Part shown: positions 1 through 10,706 of the stretch, piece after piece
Layout: every line of letters starts with the position of its first letter
Numbering within the stretch: position 1 is the stretch's first letter
Assembly (NCBI GenBank): GCA_025529335.1
Contig: JAMYHX010000085.1
Coordinates: 1 to 64,000 of the forward strand
DNA: 64,000 bases
From: Rhizopus sp. PT2906
Taxonomy: Eukaryota; Mucoromycota; Mucoromycetes; Mucorales; Rhizopodaceae
Reading direction: 5' to 3'
The notes under the pieces: generated by a model
Told to the model about the DNA's origin: nothing
Database searches by the model: none
Seen by the model: the letters and a program-made list of their open reading frames with translations, nothing else
Position numbers and translations under genes: made by a program

Positions 1-830
1 AATTTGGAATTGAAGGCACGTTGTATGAGGGTATTTTGTCTAGTGGCACCTTGACAAAACTGTTTTTGGAAGATATTGCCGCATACAAGGTAAGCAGCCA
101 ACAAGGAGCGTCCTGTCATGCTACAGTGGTCAAAGAGGGAAAACAGAGACGTATGGAACCAAAAGAATTTGCCGATCGATACTTGAAGACCGGTCGGTTT
201 TTCTTGGCGGGCGATCCAGACTGGCAGGAACCATTGTATGTCCATCTGGCCCCAACGATCGAACGGGTTCACAGTTACGAATCGATTGACTTTGTCTTGC
301 TCGGATCTATCCGCGGACTCTTTCCCGATACGAATCCTGTTGATCCATTTGATGAAAAGGCGGTACGAAGAGATTATCAGCCACTGCTCGATGCATGCCT
401 GGAACGTGGCATTCCCATCATCTGTGCCAATCCTGATGTATTTGCACCTAATGGAGTGAACCAAGATGGAAGCACTAAATTATTGATATGTCCTGGATAT
501 ATTGGCAAGATGTATGAACAGATGGGTGGGGAAGTGTTGTATTTTGGTAAACCATTCCCAAGTATTTATGATTACCTCATCGCTCATCATTCAACATTGG
601 AAAATGAGTCATCAAGCAACAAGATCATTTGTGTGGGCGATAACGTAGCAACTGATGTTCGAGGTGCGACAGAGGCCGGACTTGACGTTGTCATGATCTT
701 GGGTGGTGTTCACGGACAAGAGCTGAAACAATTCGATAATGATGATGCATTAAAGGCATATGTAAGAGATCTTTGTAGACAGCATGGTAGTAAAGAACCA
801 ACCTATCTGATGCCATTACTCAAATATTAA
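1..830 (+). CDS. HAD-superfamily (class IIA-like) hydrolase, 5'-truncated
   Basis: The reading frame is open from base 3, so the N-terminus lies outside the window; at least 276 residues are present. The start corresponds to the part of the HAD family just after the nucleophile motif (IEGTLYEGILSSGT). Near the C-terminus GDNVATDVRGATEAGLD matches HAD motif IV (GDxxxTD), which binds Mg2+, and a lysine before PFPSIYDYL fits motif III. The NagD-like IIA layout, with a cap region between the motifs, suggests a small-molecule phosphatase; the substrate cannot be read. The stop is TAA at 828-830. No intron is seen in the visible part. The family call is fairly safe; specificity is unknown. Confidence 0.75.
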   Translation, partial: FGIEGTLYEGILSSGTLTKLFLEDIAAYKVSSQQGASCHATVVKEGKQRRMEPKEFADRYLKTGRFFLAGDPDWQEPLYVHLAPTIERVHSYESIDFVLLGSIRGLFPDTNPVDPFDEKAVRRDYQPLLDACLERGIPIICANPDVFAPNGVNQDGSTKLLICPGYIGKMYEQMGGEVLYFGKPFPSIYDYLIAHHSTLENESSSNKIICVGDNVATDVRGATEAGLDVVMILGGVHGQELKQFDNDDALKAYVRDLCRQHGSKEPTYLMPLLKY

Positions 831-934
831 AAATAAAAGAGGTCACAATGTACCAAATCAGGCAGTTTCTAACAGAGAGACGGGGTTGTTTTTTTTTTAC
901 GCTTGACCTTTTTTTTTTCCGTTCCTTTAATGAC

Positions 935-1760
935 ATGAATGAATCTATAGCAACCACAAGCAATAAAGCTTCCAACGTAATTCAAGTCCCCGAATATTAT
1001 TATGCGGTTGACATTAATTATTTGACTCACATGATTGGTAAACTACTACTATACAGTGATTCATAACAACAAACACTTACACTGTCCATCATAATGTATA
1101 GCTGACATGCTAAGCAGACTCATCACCCATAACGACCTGATACCTCTAACACCTAGCAACCTCACTCGCTTTCATTCACGAACTCCACCCAATATATCTT
1201 TAAGCGATTACTTACGGCGCATAGTCAAATACACCTCTGTAGAAAAATCGTGCTTACTGATACTTTTGATTTACATCGACCGTGTGTGTGAGCTTCACCC
1301 ACACTTTACTGTCTCTTCACTCACCGTCCATCGATTCTTGATCACGGCGGTAACAGTATCATCCAAGGCATTATGTGATTCTTATTGTACGAATTCACAT
1401 TATGCTAAAGTGGGTGGCATATCCACACAAGAGATCAATGCGCTCGAATTGGAGTTTCTAAGACTCATTGATTGGCGCCTTTGTTCAACTGGACCCATCC
1501 TTCAACAGTATTATGCCAATTTAGTCGAACAACATCCTTGTTATGAACGTACCTTGAGTATATCAAAAAGTGGATCTAAAGGCAAGAAACGACGAAGGAG
1601 TAGTGCAAGTGCTATAGAGACAATACTATCAGAAAATATAGAACAAGTGGATGATGATCTATCGTCATCAGATACTGAAAATATAAAAATAGAAGAAGAG
1701 AGAACACAAAAGCATTTTGATACATTATTGGAGGATGACAGCATACCCTATATTGCATAA
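935..1760 (+). CDS. PHO80-like cyclin (Pcl family)
   Basis: Two exons (935-1037, 1102-1760) give 253 residues. The intron has donor GTAAAC and acceptor TATAG. Joining restores IADMLSRLITHND before IPLTPSNLTRFHSR, the conserved N-terminal block of Pho80-type cyclins; starting at the downstream ATG (1107) would cut this block. The cyclin box follows (LRRIVKYTSVEKSCLL, then VHRFLITAVTVSSKALCD). The C-terminal 60 residues are acidic and low complexity. Family members bind Pho85-like CDKs and control phosphate response or glycogen and polarity functions; which one applies here cannot be told from sequence. Upstream is a T-rich leader. Confidence 0.85.
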
Positions 1761-1880
1761 TATTATGTGTAATTTTAAGAGTGTTTATGCGTAAAAAAAA
1801 AAAAGGATGAACAAATAAACACCGAAGATTAAAGTCACAGCCCCCTGTTTTTTTTTTGGCACTTTTTATATTTATACATT

Positions 1881-2219
1881 ATGAGTTGGAGTGGTAGCTT
1901 CTCTCAGAATTATGTAGATCCTCAACACTTGATTGAGGCTGAACAACAAATTGAAGTGTTCATGGGAATGTTTCAAAGGCAAGATTAAATACATATAAAT
2001 AGCCCTTTATTGACATATTATACGTATATATATAGAATCACACAGGCATGTCATGATAAATGTATTCCCACAAAGTACCATGAACCTGATCTGAATAAAG
2101 GTGAACAGAAATGCATAGATCGTTGTGTTGGAAAATACATGTCAATACAAACATTACTTGGTGAAAAATTAAGACATTTAGCACCTGGAAACGATCCTCA
2201 AAATGACAGCTTTCAATAG
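1881..2219 (+). CDS. TIM10: Mitochondrial intermembrane-space chaperone Tim10
   Basis: Two exons (1881-1978, 2036-2219) give 93 residues. The twin CX3C motif is complete: CHDKC, 16 residues, then CIDRC. The spacer (YHEPDLNKGEQK) matches Tim10 rather than Tim9 or Tim8. Tim10 forms a hexamer with Tim9 and carries hydrophobic precursors across the intermembrane space to the TIM22 complex. The intron begins GCAAGA instead of GT; only this donor keeps MFQR joined in frame to ITQACHDKC. The stop lies 41 bp from the stop of the convergent gene on the minus strand. Confidence 0.9.
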
Positions 2220-2260
2220 TACCATATAGATTTTTTTTATCATTAAAAACATGCTTTATT

Positions 2261-3213
2261 TTAAACATTACCCGAAGGAGGTGGCATCGTTCTGAAAAAT
2301 GGGTTTGGAATGAATCGAGGATAATAATTCATGAAAGCAGTAGGCATGATACCATTAAATGCCATGATACCACGGAGTTTGTCGAAATAGTAGAATATAC
2401 ACGCTGACCAATAGACCTTTTTTTTTTTTATAAAAATGGGTTCATCATATATGCTACAAAAGATGTCTATAAACTTACATAACATATGGAGATGACGATC
2501 AGTATAGCAAGAGCAAATTTGATTTCATCTTCCCAGAGTTTATGACAGTTGAATAAATCATCATTATTGCTTGTTGGTTGATAGTCAAATTGTATCTGTG
2601 ATCCATTGACAAAGACAACCGTGATCGTTTCATCTACATGTCCTCTCGACTGTCCTACGCACCAATTCATATATGAAGATTTCTGAACGCCGAATAGGAT
2701 GATATTGGCAAAGACGTCTGCTAGAAAGACAGGTACTGTTAGAACGAGAAGAAGAAAGCCAAGTTGAAGATGGCCTGGTCGATCCTAAATAATTGCATGA
2801 GAAACTGAGATGAGCCCTAGAGAATAATCATCTTACCACAAATAATCCATAGAGTATAAACAAGGCGACCAGACCAAAAAATATTGAAATAGATGCCATA
2901 ATGATTAATGCTGTTTTATCCAAATAAGAAAATATAGCTAAACATATAGAATAAGCAAAGGTGCAGGGGCAACTTTACTTTTTTTGATTACGTGTAAATC
3001 CCAAGAATGCTGTTGTTGCAATATATGTATTTAATCCCTAAATGAAAAACTTTGTTAGAAAGATGAATAAGGACAGTAAATCCTTACAATCCATATGGCG
3101 CATGCTATTCCACAACCTCCTCGAAGTGACATAAACCCACAAAACTTTCTATGAAATCGATTGTCATCTTCATATTTTGTTTCAATGCGTGGCGTACGTT
3201 TGAATACAACCAT
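2261..3213 (-). CDS. Four-TM membrane protein, possible Kei1-like (DUF1753) IPC synthase subunit
   Basis: Five exons on the minus strand (3213-3088, 3037-2992, 2937-2837, 2784-2479, 2416-2261), all phase-consistent, give 244 residues. Four hydrophobic segments are visible, near residues 35-57, 65-90, 95-121 and 160-183, plus a Pro/Phe-rich tail. The length, four-TM plan and blocks such as FCGFMSLRGG and AFLGFTP resemble yeast Kei1, the regulatory subunit of inositol phosphorylceramide synthase in the Golgi. The resemblance is by eye only and could be a generic four-TM pattern. The gene model is stronger than the name. Confidence 0.55.
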
Positions 3214-3567
3214 GATGGATGAGAAGAAAATAAAGATATTGCTATCTTCTTATAATAATAAACATAAATAAAAAACATTGCTTAATTTAGGCATGAACAG
3301 AACAACTTTTGATCAAGGCTAATTGAAACTGCGATACGAACAATGAAATTGTAAAAATAAGTACACCCAAATTCCTCTTTATTTATCAAGGAACAAAAAA
3401 AATAAAGATCAATAACAAGTATTTCCCCAAAAAAGTATTAGACTTGTTCACATCATCCAATAGGATTGAGATAAAAGTGGGTTTATACATATATAATCTC
3501 TCTTTTTTGAAAAGTACTAAAGAAAAAGTGGTCAGCAGCATAAATATCCTTTTAAACATAATCTATC

Positions 3568-5140
3568 AATGAGCAATAACCAATAATTACCGGGATGATA
3601 TAATTGAGCACATTTTCAGATATGCCTCAAGAGCAGAAGCACCAACCCTTCGATTCCTTTCTTTAAAATGGCACCCCTTTTTTCACACAACGCTTGTTTT
3701 CATGTGTATACTTTAAAAGCTCTTCCATGTTCAAAGCGTTCCTGCGACTGAATAAAGCATGCGAAAACACCAGGTTGCTGAGCATTGGACTCTTTGTCAA
3801 AGCAATGAAAATAGATTATCCAACCTATAGAACACACAAGACCATATCATTCAAGGAGTTTATACAGTTAGTCAAGTATTGCCCAGACGTAAACACATTG
3901 ATTGGATCAAGAGAACTTTTTGCCAACTGCTTTTCGTCTTATCTGCTTGCCATTGGTAACAGCATCAAATGGAACATTCGACAACTCTGCTTTTTAAGTG
4001 AATTCGAACTGAAGCACTATTACAAGTACAAGGATTCGATCATTAATATTTCTGAACTTCAAGAGGCTCCAGATTTACAATTCGTAAAATCCTTTCCAAT
4101 GCTCAAGCCTCTGGCTCTATCTTCTAATTTACCCCTGAATTACAATGTAAGACCTTATATTCGTATTTGACTCATGTGCCCATTTATCACAGTTCTATGC
4201 GAATATTAACATAGATGAAGATATAGATGCCAGAACCATCCTTGGCCCATGCCCTTCTTTAATATCTATTCATTTTAATTCTCACGGGCCGTTCATATCC
4301 GGAACAGTGATCGACTTTATCACAACAAGATTTGTCAATCTGTGTGATATATCGTTCACTATTATTCCTCTCCCTCTGTGCAGACCTCTGTTTGCAACCT
4401 ATGGTCAATTACTTGGCTTTTTGATGCAGGCACCCAAGGCGTCATTCAGTTTGGAAATGTCAATAGAGAAAGAAGAAGAAGGGCAAGACTTTGAAATCAT
4501 CTCAAATATTTGCGAATACTTTAACAATTACGTTCGAGCGGTCTCCACGTTTACAAATAGACCTAATTTTCTAGAAATCCCTTGTCGATAGCTGCTATTC
4601 TCAGACAGTATCGATAAAAACAACCTTGGAGAGTTCGACCAAGAATAGACCAAGGCCAGACAGATTACTTGACGACCCGTTTGCGTTGGATATCCATGAA
4701 TTATGTATAGAATCTCCAGCCGAGTCTACCAAGCTATCACGCTCTACAAGCTTCTTCATCAAAAGATGTCACCAGCTACAGGAGTTACAGCTCTCCATTC
4801 ATTTGCTGTCATTTTATGGCTATGTCTATGAATCACTTCACATACTGAGAATCCATGCGGCTACTGCTGACGTCGGTTTCTTTCAATGTTAAAAAAATTG
4901 TATATACATGTCCGTATTGCCCGCCACAACCCTGATGACAGTGTTTATACAAACGATAGACAATGGATAAACCTTCAAGACCTGCGGTTACAGAAATTAA
5001 CATTGAATGTATTTATGGCATTCGTAGTCATAACAACCGACAAGGGATGTGGATATTATTTTGTACAGGACGCACAAGTGAGAGAGATCACTGTTGAACA
5101 AGCCATGATTTTGGCAAGCAGGTTTTATAATGAAGATTAG
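3568..5140 (+). pseudogene. Decayed F-box/LRR-like gene
   Basis: A stretch near 3580-3670 reads as an F-box (DDIIEHIFRYAS, then TLRFLSLKWHPFF). An in-frame TAA and one extra base separate the ATG at 3568 from it; removing the extra G would give LPDDIIEHIF. Frame then changes near 3675-3690 (C4T6 run), again near 4570-4590, and near 4870-4890 by an A7 run. Between the breaks, long open pieces read as leucine-rich-repeat-like sequence (3694-4146, 4195-4591, 4626-4890, 4886-5140). A normal intron (4147-4194, GTAAGA to CACAG) is still recognisable and in phase. Several frame breaks argue for a pseudogene; sequencing error in homopolymers could explain some. Confidence 0.6.
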
Positions 5141-5613
5141 CTATTACTGTATTTATATTAATTATTGATAAAATGTTGTCGTAAAATAAAAGAATTATTT
5201 ACGTAAAAAAAAAAAAAAAAAAAAAAGAAAAATATGTTTGAATAAAACGACACCATGTCAAAAGAAAGAGAGAGAGAGAGAGAGTTAATTTCAACTCCAA
5301 GACAGAGCCCACTTGTTAATATTACGAAAATATTCTTGACGACGACGAATTTACATTGCATACAACATGAATTTTGTTCTCACCATGGGTGTATTTATTT
5401 TCGATCACAGGTGAATTTACTTTCCGGAAAGAGTGTATATCTATTGTCGTGATGATGTTGAATTTGATGCTAATATGGTTAATTGGTGACATGTTTACTT
5501 AATAAACACTACTCTTTCATTGGATAAAGAAGGAGTATATTATTAATGCACATTTATTTATTTCTGCTACAGTTTGATATTTTTTCTTTTTTTCTTTCTA
5601 ATAAAAAAAAAAC
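5141..5613. other. Intergenic, A-tract and GA repeat
   Basis: No convincing gene. It holds an uninterrupted A run at about 5204-5225, a GA microsatellite near 5266-5284, and the T-rich leader of the next gene. Confidence 0.6.
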
Positions 5614-6573
5614 ATGGCAGAAGAGATTGTTCCGATTAATCAGCAAGAAGAAAAAGTCAATTTCTTCAAGAAACGTTCAACAAATAAGAATATTCGAAAA
5701 CGTAAATTGACTACAACAAGACAAGATTCTGACGAAGATGCTGATTCTGAAGAGGATGAGGATGGATCAGCTGCTGTGTCTGAAGTAGTAACTAAATCTC
5801 GAAAGACAGGCTTGAATCCATTTGTACAAAGCACAAGAAAGAAAAGAAAGAATAATAATCAAGACGAAGAAGAAGAAGAAGAAGGATTTGGTGTTCATTA
5901 TGCAGCAGACAAATCCACTGATATTAAAAAGAATGACGCAACACGATATGATACAGAATGGGAATTAGAGAATAAAGAGATTCAACAAAAGAAAGACAGC
6001 AATAAAAAGAATGCATTGAATTCGAAAATGTCAGTTGGACCACAACGTGCGCCTGCTAATCTGAGAGTGACAGCACGATTTGACTATCAGCCTGATGTTT
6101 GTAAAGATTATAAAGAGACTGGGTTTTGTGGATATGGAGATTCATGTATATTCTTGCATGATCGTGGTGATTACAAGACAGGCTGGCAATTAGAAAAAGA
6201 ATGGGAAGAAGCACAAAAGAGTGGAAGACAGTTTGGAGCGAATGATCCCAATAAATATGTTATCTCTGACGAAGAAGACTCTGATGATGAAGAATTACCA
6301 TTTGCCTGCTTGATTTGTAGACAAGAATTTGATAACCCAGTTGTGACTCGTTGTCGTCATTATTTTTGTGAATCATGTGCTCTCAAAAACTACCAAAAGA
6401 CACCCAAATGTTTTGCCTGTGGGTTGGCCACACAAGGTGTATTCAGTATAGCCAAGAATTTATTGGCAAAGTTGAAAAAGAAGAAGAAGCGTATAGAAAT
6501 GATGAAAGAGGAGGAAAATACAAGTGATCTGGATGATAGCTTCATTGAAGGATTAGAGACTAAAGATGAATAA
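5614..6573 (+). CDS. CWC24: Pre-mRNA splicing factor CWC24/RNF113 (CCCH plus RING finger)
   Basis: Single exon, 319 residues. An acidic/basic low-complexity N-terminus is followed by a CCCH zinc finger (CKDYKETGFCGYGDSCIFLH, about residues 163-182), the linker DRGDYKTGWQLEKEWEE typical of the family, and a RING finger (CLICRQEF, then TRCRHYFCESCA, then CFACG, about 231-268). This order is specific to CWC24/RNF113, a spliceosome component acting around Prp2-dependent activation; the RING may give E3 ligase activity. The ATG at 5614 is the first in frame after stops. A lysine-rich tail follows the RING. Confidence 0.93.
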   Translation: MAEEIVPINQQEEKVNFFKKRSTNKNIRKRKLTTTRQDSDEDADSEEDEDGSAAVSEVVTKSRKTGLNPFVQSTRKKRKNNNQDEEEEEEGFGVHYAADKSTDIKKNDATRYDTEWELENKEIQQKKDSNKKNALNSKMSVGPQRAPANLRVTARFDYQPDVCKDYKETGFCGYGDSCIFLHDRGDYKTGWQLEKEWEEAQKSGRQFGANDPNKYVISDEEDSDDEELPFACLICRQEFDNPVVTRCRHYFCESCALKNYQKTPKCFACGLATQGVFSIAKNLLAKLKKKKKRIEMMKEEENTSDLDDSFIEGLETKDE

Positions 6574-7433
6574 ATAAATTGTTTACCCGAAAGTGACGCA
6601 AATTGAAACCTTGTTCTTTTATGGAAAACGATTCAAGATTATCATCATCAAGTGGACAAAGATTATCAATCTTTACATGTTTTCATATAAAAAGAAAGGG
6701 ATAAAAAAAGACAAAAAAAAGGGGGGGAAAGAAAGAATATGAAATTAAAGAGGACCTCTATTGTTTACTCTCTTCTTCTTTTCTTCTCTCTTTCTTTTCT
6801 TTTGCTTGAATATCATTTGTTCACAAAAAAGATACTATTCTACTTGTCTCTTGTTCTCTCTCTCTCTCCTTCTGTTTTTAGTCAATTTGATTGGTCCGAT
6901 AAGACTTGTACTTTACCCTACTTCTATTTAAGTAAAAAATACGACAAATAGGCAAAGCGAGATTGAGTTGGAGTCATTGTTATTGACTCAGTTCGCTACA
7001 GAATTAATCATAAGGTTCAAGTACAGGATAACCTATCACTTCTCCGATTCTATCTTACATTTCAAATGGCGATGACTAAAAAAAATAAAAAGATTGAAAA
7101 GTTTTTTTATTTTTCTCTTTTTCTTTTTAAGATTTATTCTTTTTTTTTTATTCTTTCTTTTTCCCTCTGCGCCCTTGTATAAACCCACTCTTAATTAATT
7201 ATTTTATTGTTTGAACCCTGTCTCTTTTTGCTTATTATCTGTAGTGTATCATTATATCAAGAATGTACGCTACCACCTTTTAATTCACTTTTTAAATCTC
7301 TCTCTCTTAATTAATTTATAAAAAAAAAAGAAAGAATAAGTTAAACCCCCTTTTAAAAAAATGGCCTACTATTATATGTTTAACGGAAAACACGTGGGAA
7401 ACGACGTAGATTGAAACAGAAAACAAACTTACA
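6574..7433. other. Intergenic and long leader of the GATA gene
   Basis: Pyrimidine-rich, TC-repeat sequence. A 70-codon open frame at 6739-6951 is low-complexity Leu/Ser/Phe and looks non-coding. A CACGTGGG box lies at 7391-7398. Confidence 0.5.
7391..7398 (+). promoter_or_regulatory. CACGTG E-box upstream of the GATA factor
   Basis: CACGTGGG lies 36 bp before the ATG. In yeast this is the high-affinity Pho4 bHLH site. It may lie inside the transcribed leader, so function is uncertain. Confidence 0.25.
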
Positions 7434-8579
7434 ATGACTGCTATTACAACTAATACTGCTCCTATTACAAATACTACTGCAAACACTACTACTACTACTA
7501 TTACAACAATGAACACTCATATCAGTGATAACAACAATCATACCATCAGCGCAATGAATATCGATCAAGCAATTACCTATCAAGACCCTTTACTTTTTCA
7601 ACAGTACCCTCAAGAGGACTCTGCTGTCTTTACTGATATCTTTAAGGATTCCTCTTTGGATCAACTTCTTGGTTCGGTCTATTCCTCTCCTATCTCCTCT
7701 CCGGATTCATCTGCCTCCGAGACCTTGGATAGTCCTACCACTTTACTTCAAGATAGCTTTCTTGATGAATTCCTGTCAAATACTGGTGATGAATCAACCA
7801 TCCAATTAGATGCTCTTGATCAATTCATTCAACAAGCAACCCAAGAACAACCACCTACGGACACACCACAGCCCACCATGGAGCCTGTCAAGCCACGTAC
7901 GAACAAGAAGAATCAACTGCAAGGTCAATCCACCATGGCCATTAAGATCAATAACCAAAAGACCAATCGTCCTCCTCGTAAGCTGGAATGCTTTAACTGC
8001 AAGGTAACCAAGACACCTCTCTGGAGAAGAACTCCTGATCGCAAGCACTCTCTTTGTAATGCCTGTGGTCTTTATTACAAACAATATAATCACCATCGTC
8101 CTCTTCATGTCCGAAACAAGACTCATACCGTTCGTGCCCATCCCTATGATCGCAGTTTACCTGTGACGATTGTGAGACCAGAGATGTCTTACCCTGCCTC
8201 TCCTGTGAGCGAACAGGCTCCGGAAATGAATCAAGAATGTGCCAACTGTCATCAGACCCAAACCCCCTTATGGCGCAAGAATGAACGTGGTGAGCCTGTC
8301 TGTAATGCCTGTGGTCTCTATGCTAAGCTTCATCATCGTGACAGACCTGCAGAAATGCGCAAGACAACGATTCAAAGACGTCGTCGTGATTGGGCAAGCG
8401 AAGAACCCCAGAGTGAGATCCATTCCTTTACGGGTCTTGAAGCTGAAGACACTCGTTTTGTCTCATTGTTGCTTCAGATGGATAGAGAACAGATGCATGA
8501 CTTCCTTGGTATGCTTGAACGTCGTTGTGGCTTCTTAAAGACAATTCTTAATAGCACTTTAGAAAATAATGAAAATTAG
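7434..8579 (+). CDS. Two-finger GATA-type transcription factor
   Basis: Single exon, 381 residues. The N-terminus is Thr/Asn-rich then acidic with Ser/Pro (likely activation region). The first GATA finger (CFNC, 18 residues, CNAC; about 186-211) and second finger (CANC, 17 residues, CNAC; about 269-293) both carry the TPLWR core and a basic tail, the second with RRRRDW. The C-terminal helix-like segment has no clear family. Fungal two-finger GATA proteins include iron (SreA/Fep1) regulators, but the Cys-rich block between their fingers is absent here, so I do not assign that role. It acts in the nucleus binding GATA sites; targets are unknown. Confidence 0.9.
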   Translation: MTAITTNTAPITNTTANTTTTTITTMNTHISDNNNHTISAMNIDQAITYQDPLLFQQYPQEDSAVFTDIFKDSSLDQLLGSVYSSPISSPDSSASETLDSPTTLLQDSFLDEFLSNTGDESTIQLDALDQFIQQATQEQPPTDTPQPTMEPVKPRTNKKNQLQGQSTMAIKINNQKTNRPPRKLECFNCKVTKTPLWRRTPDRKHSLCNACGLYYKQYNHHRPLHVRNKTHTVRAHPYDRSLPVTIVRPEMSYPASPVSEQAPEMNQECANCHQTQTPLWRKNERGEPVCNACGLYAKLHHRDRPAEMRKTTIQRRRRDWASEEPQSEIHSFTGLEAEDTRFVSLLLQMDREQMHDFLGMLERRCGFLKTILNSTLENNEN

Positions 8580-8673
8580 AGTTTAAATTAGTCAATAAAA
8601 AATATGTTTATTTCCTTTCCTCTTTTTAATTCTCAGTACATGAAACACATGCTTTGTATGTATATTTTTTCAG

Positions 8674-8769
8674 ATGGAAAATAAGAACGAATTAGAGTAT
8701 CAAGTAGAATGTATTAGAAAGACATTGCAAAGTTTAGAATTGGTGATGCAAGAGATGGATAAGGAATGA
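8674..8769 (+). CDS. Possible small coding exon, unrecognised
   Basis: A 31-codon frame starting at an ATG right after a TTTTTTCAG tract reads as a charged amphipathic helix (ENKNELEYQVECIRKTLQSL). A second open stretch at about 8863-8999, ending TYVVSL then stop, also looks coding-like. I could not join the two in frame with normal splice sites, so this is either a small unresolved gene or chance. Confidence 0.2.
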   Translation: MENKNELEYQVECIRKTLQSLELVMQEMDKE

Positions 8770-9818
8770 CGAAGAAAGGTATAGAGATATACAGTTGACT
8801 TAAATAAAAGCGGTGCAGGTATTGGTTGGATATATCAAGTGATATCGTTCAGCAACAACAGTACCTTCATTATTGAATGCCAATGATCAAACAGTAACAA
8901 AGGTCACTATTGTCTCTCTTCTGGCGCATTGTACCGAATTGCCTACAAAGTTGAATGATAAAGATAATAAAAGACTTGACACATATGTGGTGTCACTATA
9001 ACAAAAGGGAAAATAAGAAAAAAATAAATGAATGTGCATATTAATTATTCATTTGCCCAAAAAGACAAGTTGCTCGATTATGTGTGTGTGAGAGAGTTAA
9101 ATGGGTTGAATGAGTCTAAAGGAGGGGTAAAGTATTATCCTAATTTGTCAAACAGCTTTTATTTGAACCTTTTTTTGTATTATATGAATAAGATAAAGGA
9201 AAGGGGGGAAGTTCTTTTTATAGAAGCAAATCTCATATACGTTTCACCTTTATCACACTATGACATGTATTGAGCACCTGCAGGGGTCATCTTTTTTCAG
9301 CTGACCTTTCGCCCTAATAAGCGACTGCTAAATCAGTACTGTAACTTATTTTCTGCATTTATTGTTCAGACACTAGAGTAAAACTGTATTGAACACATGT
9401 TTTTATTGTTGATTTAGAGAACAAATCAATGTGAACATATTAAAATAAATAACCTCAAATGATAAACACATAACCACTTTAGGAAATGTAGAATAAAATA
9501 CAAAAAGATCGACAGTTCATCACCTTTTCAGCCTAAAAAAATTTCTGGCAATTCACGTCGCACAGGTCTAAACCAAGATTATGGGATCTGCAAGTTGATT
9601 CAAAAGCGAAGAGGCGTGTCATCTTTTTTATTGGGTGGTCAATTATATTAAGTGTAATCTAAATAACTTAAAGAGGTTAAGTTTGTTTTGAGTTCAATAT
9701 TATATTTATAAACTCCACACTTGATGTATTGTGCTTAAAAGACAAGATCTCTCTTGCTTCCTTTCTTTTTTCTTCTCTTTTCAAAACAGGCTTATTACTT
9801 TCCTTTTTACTTTTTAGA
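8770..9818. other. Intergenic and upstream region of the C2H2 gene
   Basis: AT-rich. An 81-codon frame at 9028-9273 lacks recognisable features. The last 100 bases are pyrimidine-rich, as is usual upstream of genes here. Confidence 0.5.
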
Positions 9819-10706
9819 ATGATTCAAAACAACAACATCGTGACAGCACCTCGAGTGCCATCTTCTCCCAGCGTCAATTATTATGATCCCAGAGGTCATC
9901 CATTCTACACTCATCAACAATCAGCCCCTGTTCATAACAATCACTATTTAAACACCTCCGCTCCTTTACATTCGACCGTTAATTCTACAACCGCTGCCGC
10001 TGCCGCCGCCGCCGCCGCAGCAGCAGCCGTGGGTGTCGACCTAAACACATCTTTACCCCCTCTATCACGTCTGTTACCGCCTACTGTCAATGATTCGCGT
10101 ACGGTTCGATCGCAAGGTGTGTACAAGACGCCACCGCTCGGTCATCGCTTTGACGACGTATACATGGTACACCAACATATGCCTTATAACGATGTATTTC
10201 ATCCACCCTCAGTTCGCTCACACCAGCTACCTTCACCTCCAACATCTGTAATCGACAGTGTTTTGATGTCGGGTGACGCTCTGACAAATCACCATCAAAA
10301 GGTCTTTTCATTTGTTCCGCTACCGGGAGTTCAACAAAAGAAACGACCGAGAAGAAAATACCATGAAGTAGAAAGATTGTATAAATGCAACTATCAAAAC
10401 TGTACAAAGGCTTATGGCACATTAAATCACTTGAATGCTCATGTCTCTATGCAAAAGCATGTAAGTATACACTTTTGTTTTACACGCGTAAAGTATTTAC
10501 CGATTCTATAGGGCCCGAAAAGATTACCAGCTGAATTTAAAGAACTTCGTAAAATGTGGAGAAAGCAAAAGCGAGAAAACAAGAGAGAAAAACAAAGAGA
10601 TGGCAAGGATGAGGAATACAATTCCTTTTTGCCACACTGGTCTCCTGATAAGCCTACTACTACTACCACATTTCGAACTAATTATGGATTTATGCCACAA
10701 TACTAA
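9819..10706 (+). CDS. C2H2 zinc-finger transcription factor (KAYGTLNHLNAHV type)
   Basis: Two exons (9819-10460, 10512-10706) give 278 residues. The long N-terminus is Pro/Ser/His-rich with a run of 13 or more alanines (about residues 50-66). One C2H2 finger follows a basic stretch (KKRPRRKYHEVERLYKCNYQ): C-x4-C, then KAYGTLNHLNAHVSMQKH across the exon junction. It continues into GPKRLPAEFKELRKMWRKQK, a conserved extension of a fungal single-finger family. The first ATG after the pyrimidine-rich leader was chosen; the upstream in-frame extension has no ATG. It should be a nuclear DNA-binding regulator of unknown targets. Confidence 0.85.

Noticed and set aside
848..1066. 72-codon frame starting MYQIRQF
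   Set aside because: It overlaps the real first exon of the cyclin (ATG 935) in another frame and begins in T-rich leader sequence.
5160..5226. F-box pseudogene as a retrocopy because of the downstream A tract
   Set aside because: The locus keeps a spliceosomal intron (4147-4194), so it is not a copy of spliced mRNA; long A runs are common in this window.
9028..9273. 81-codon frame
   Set aside because: No recognisable composition, motif or splice context.
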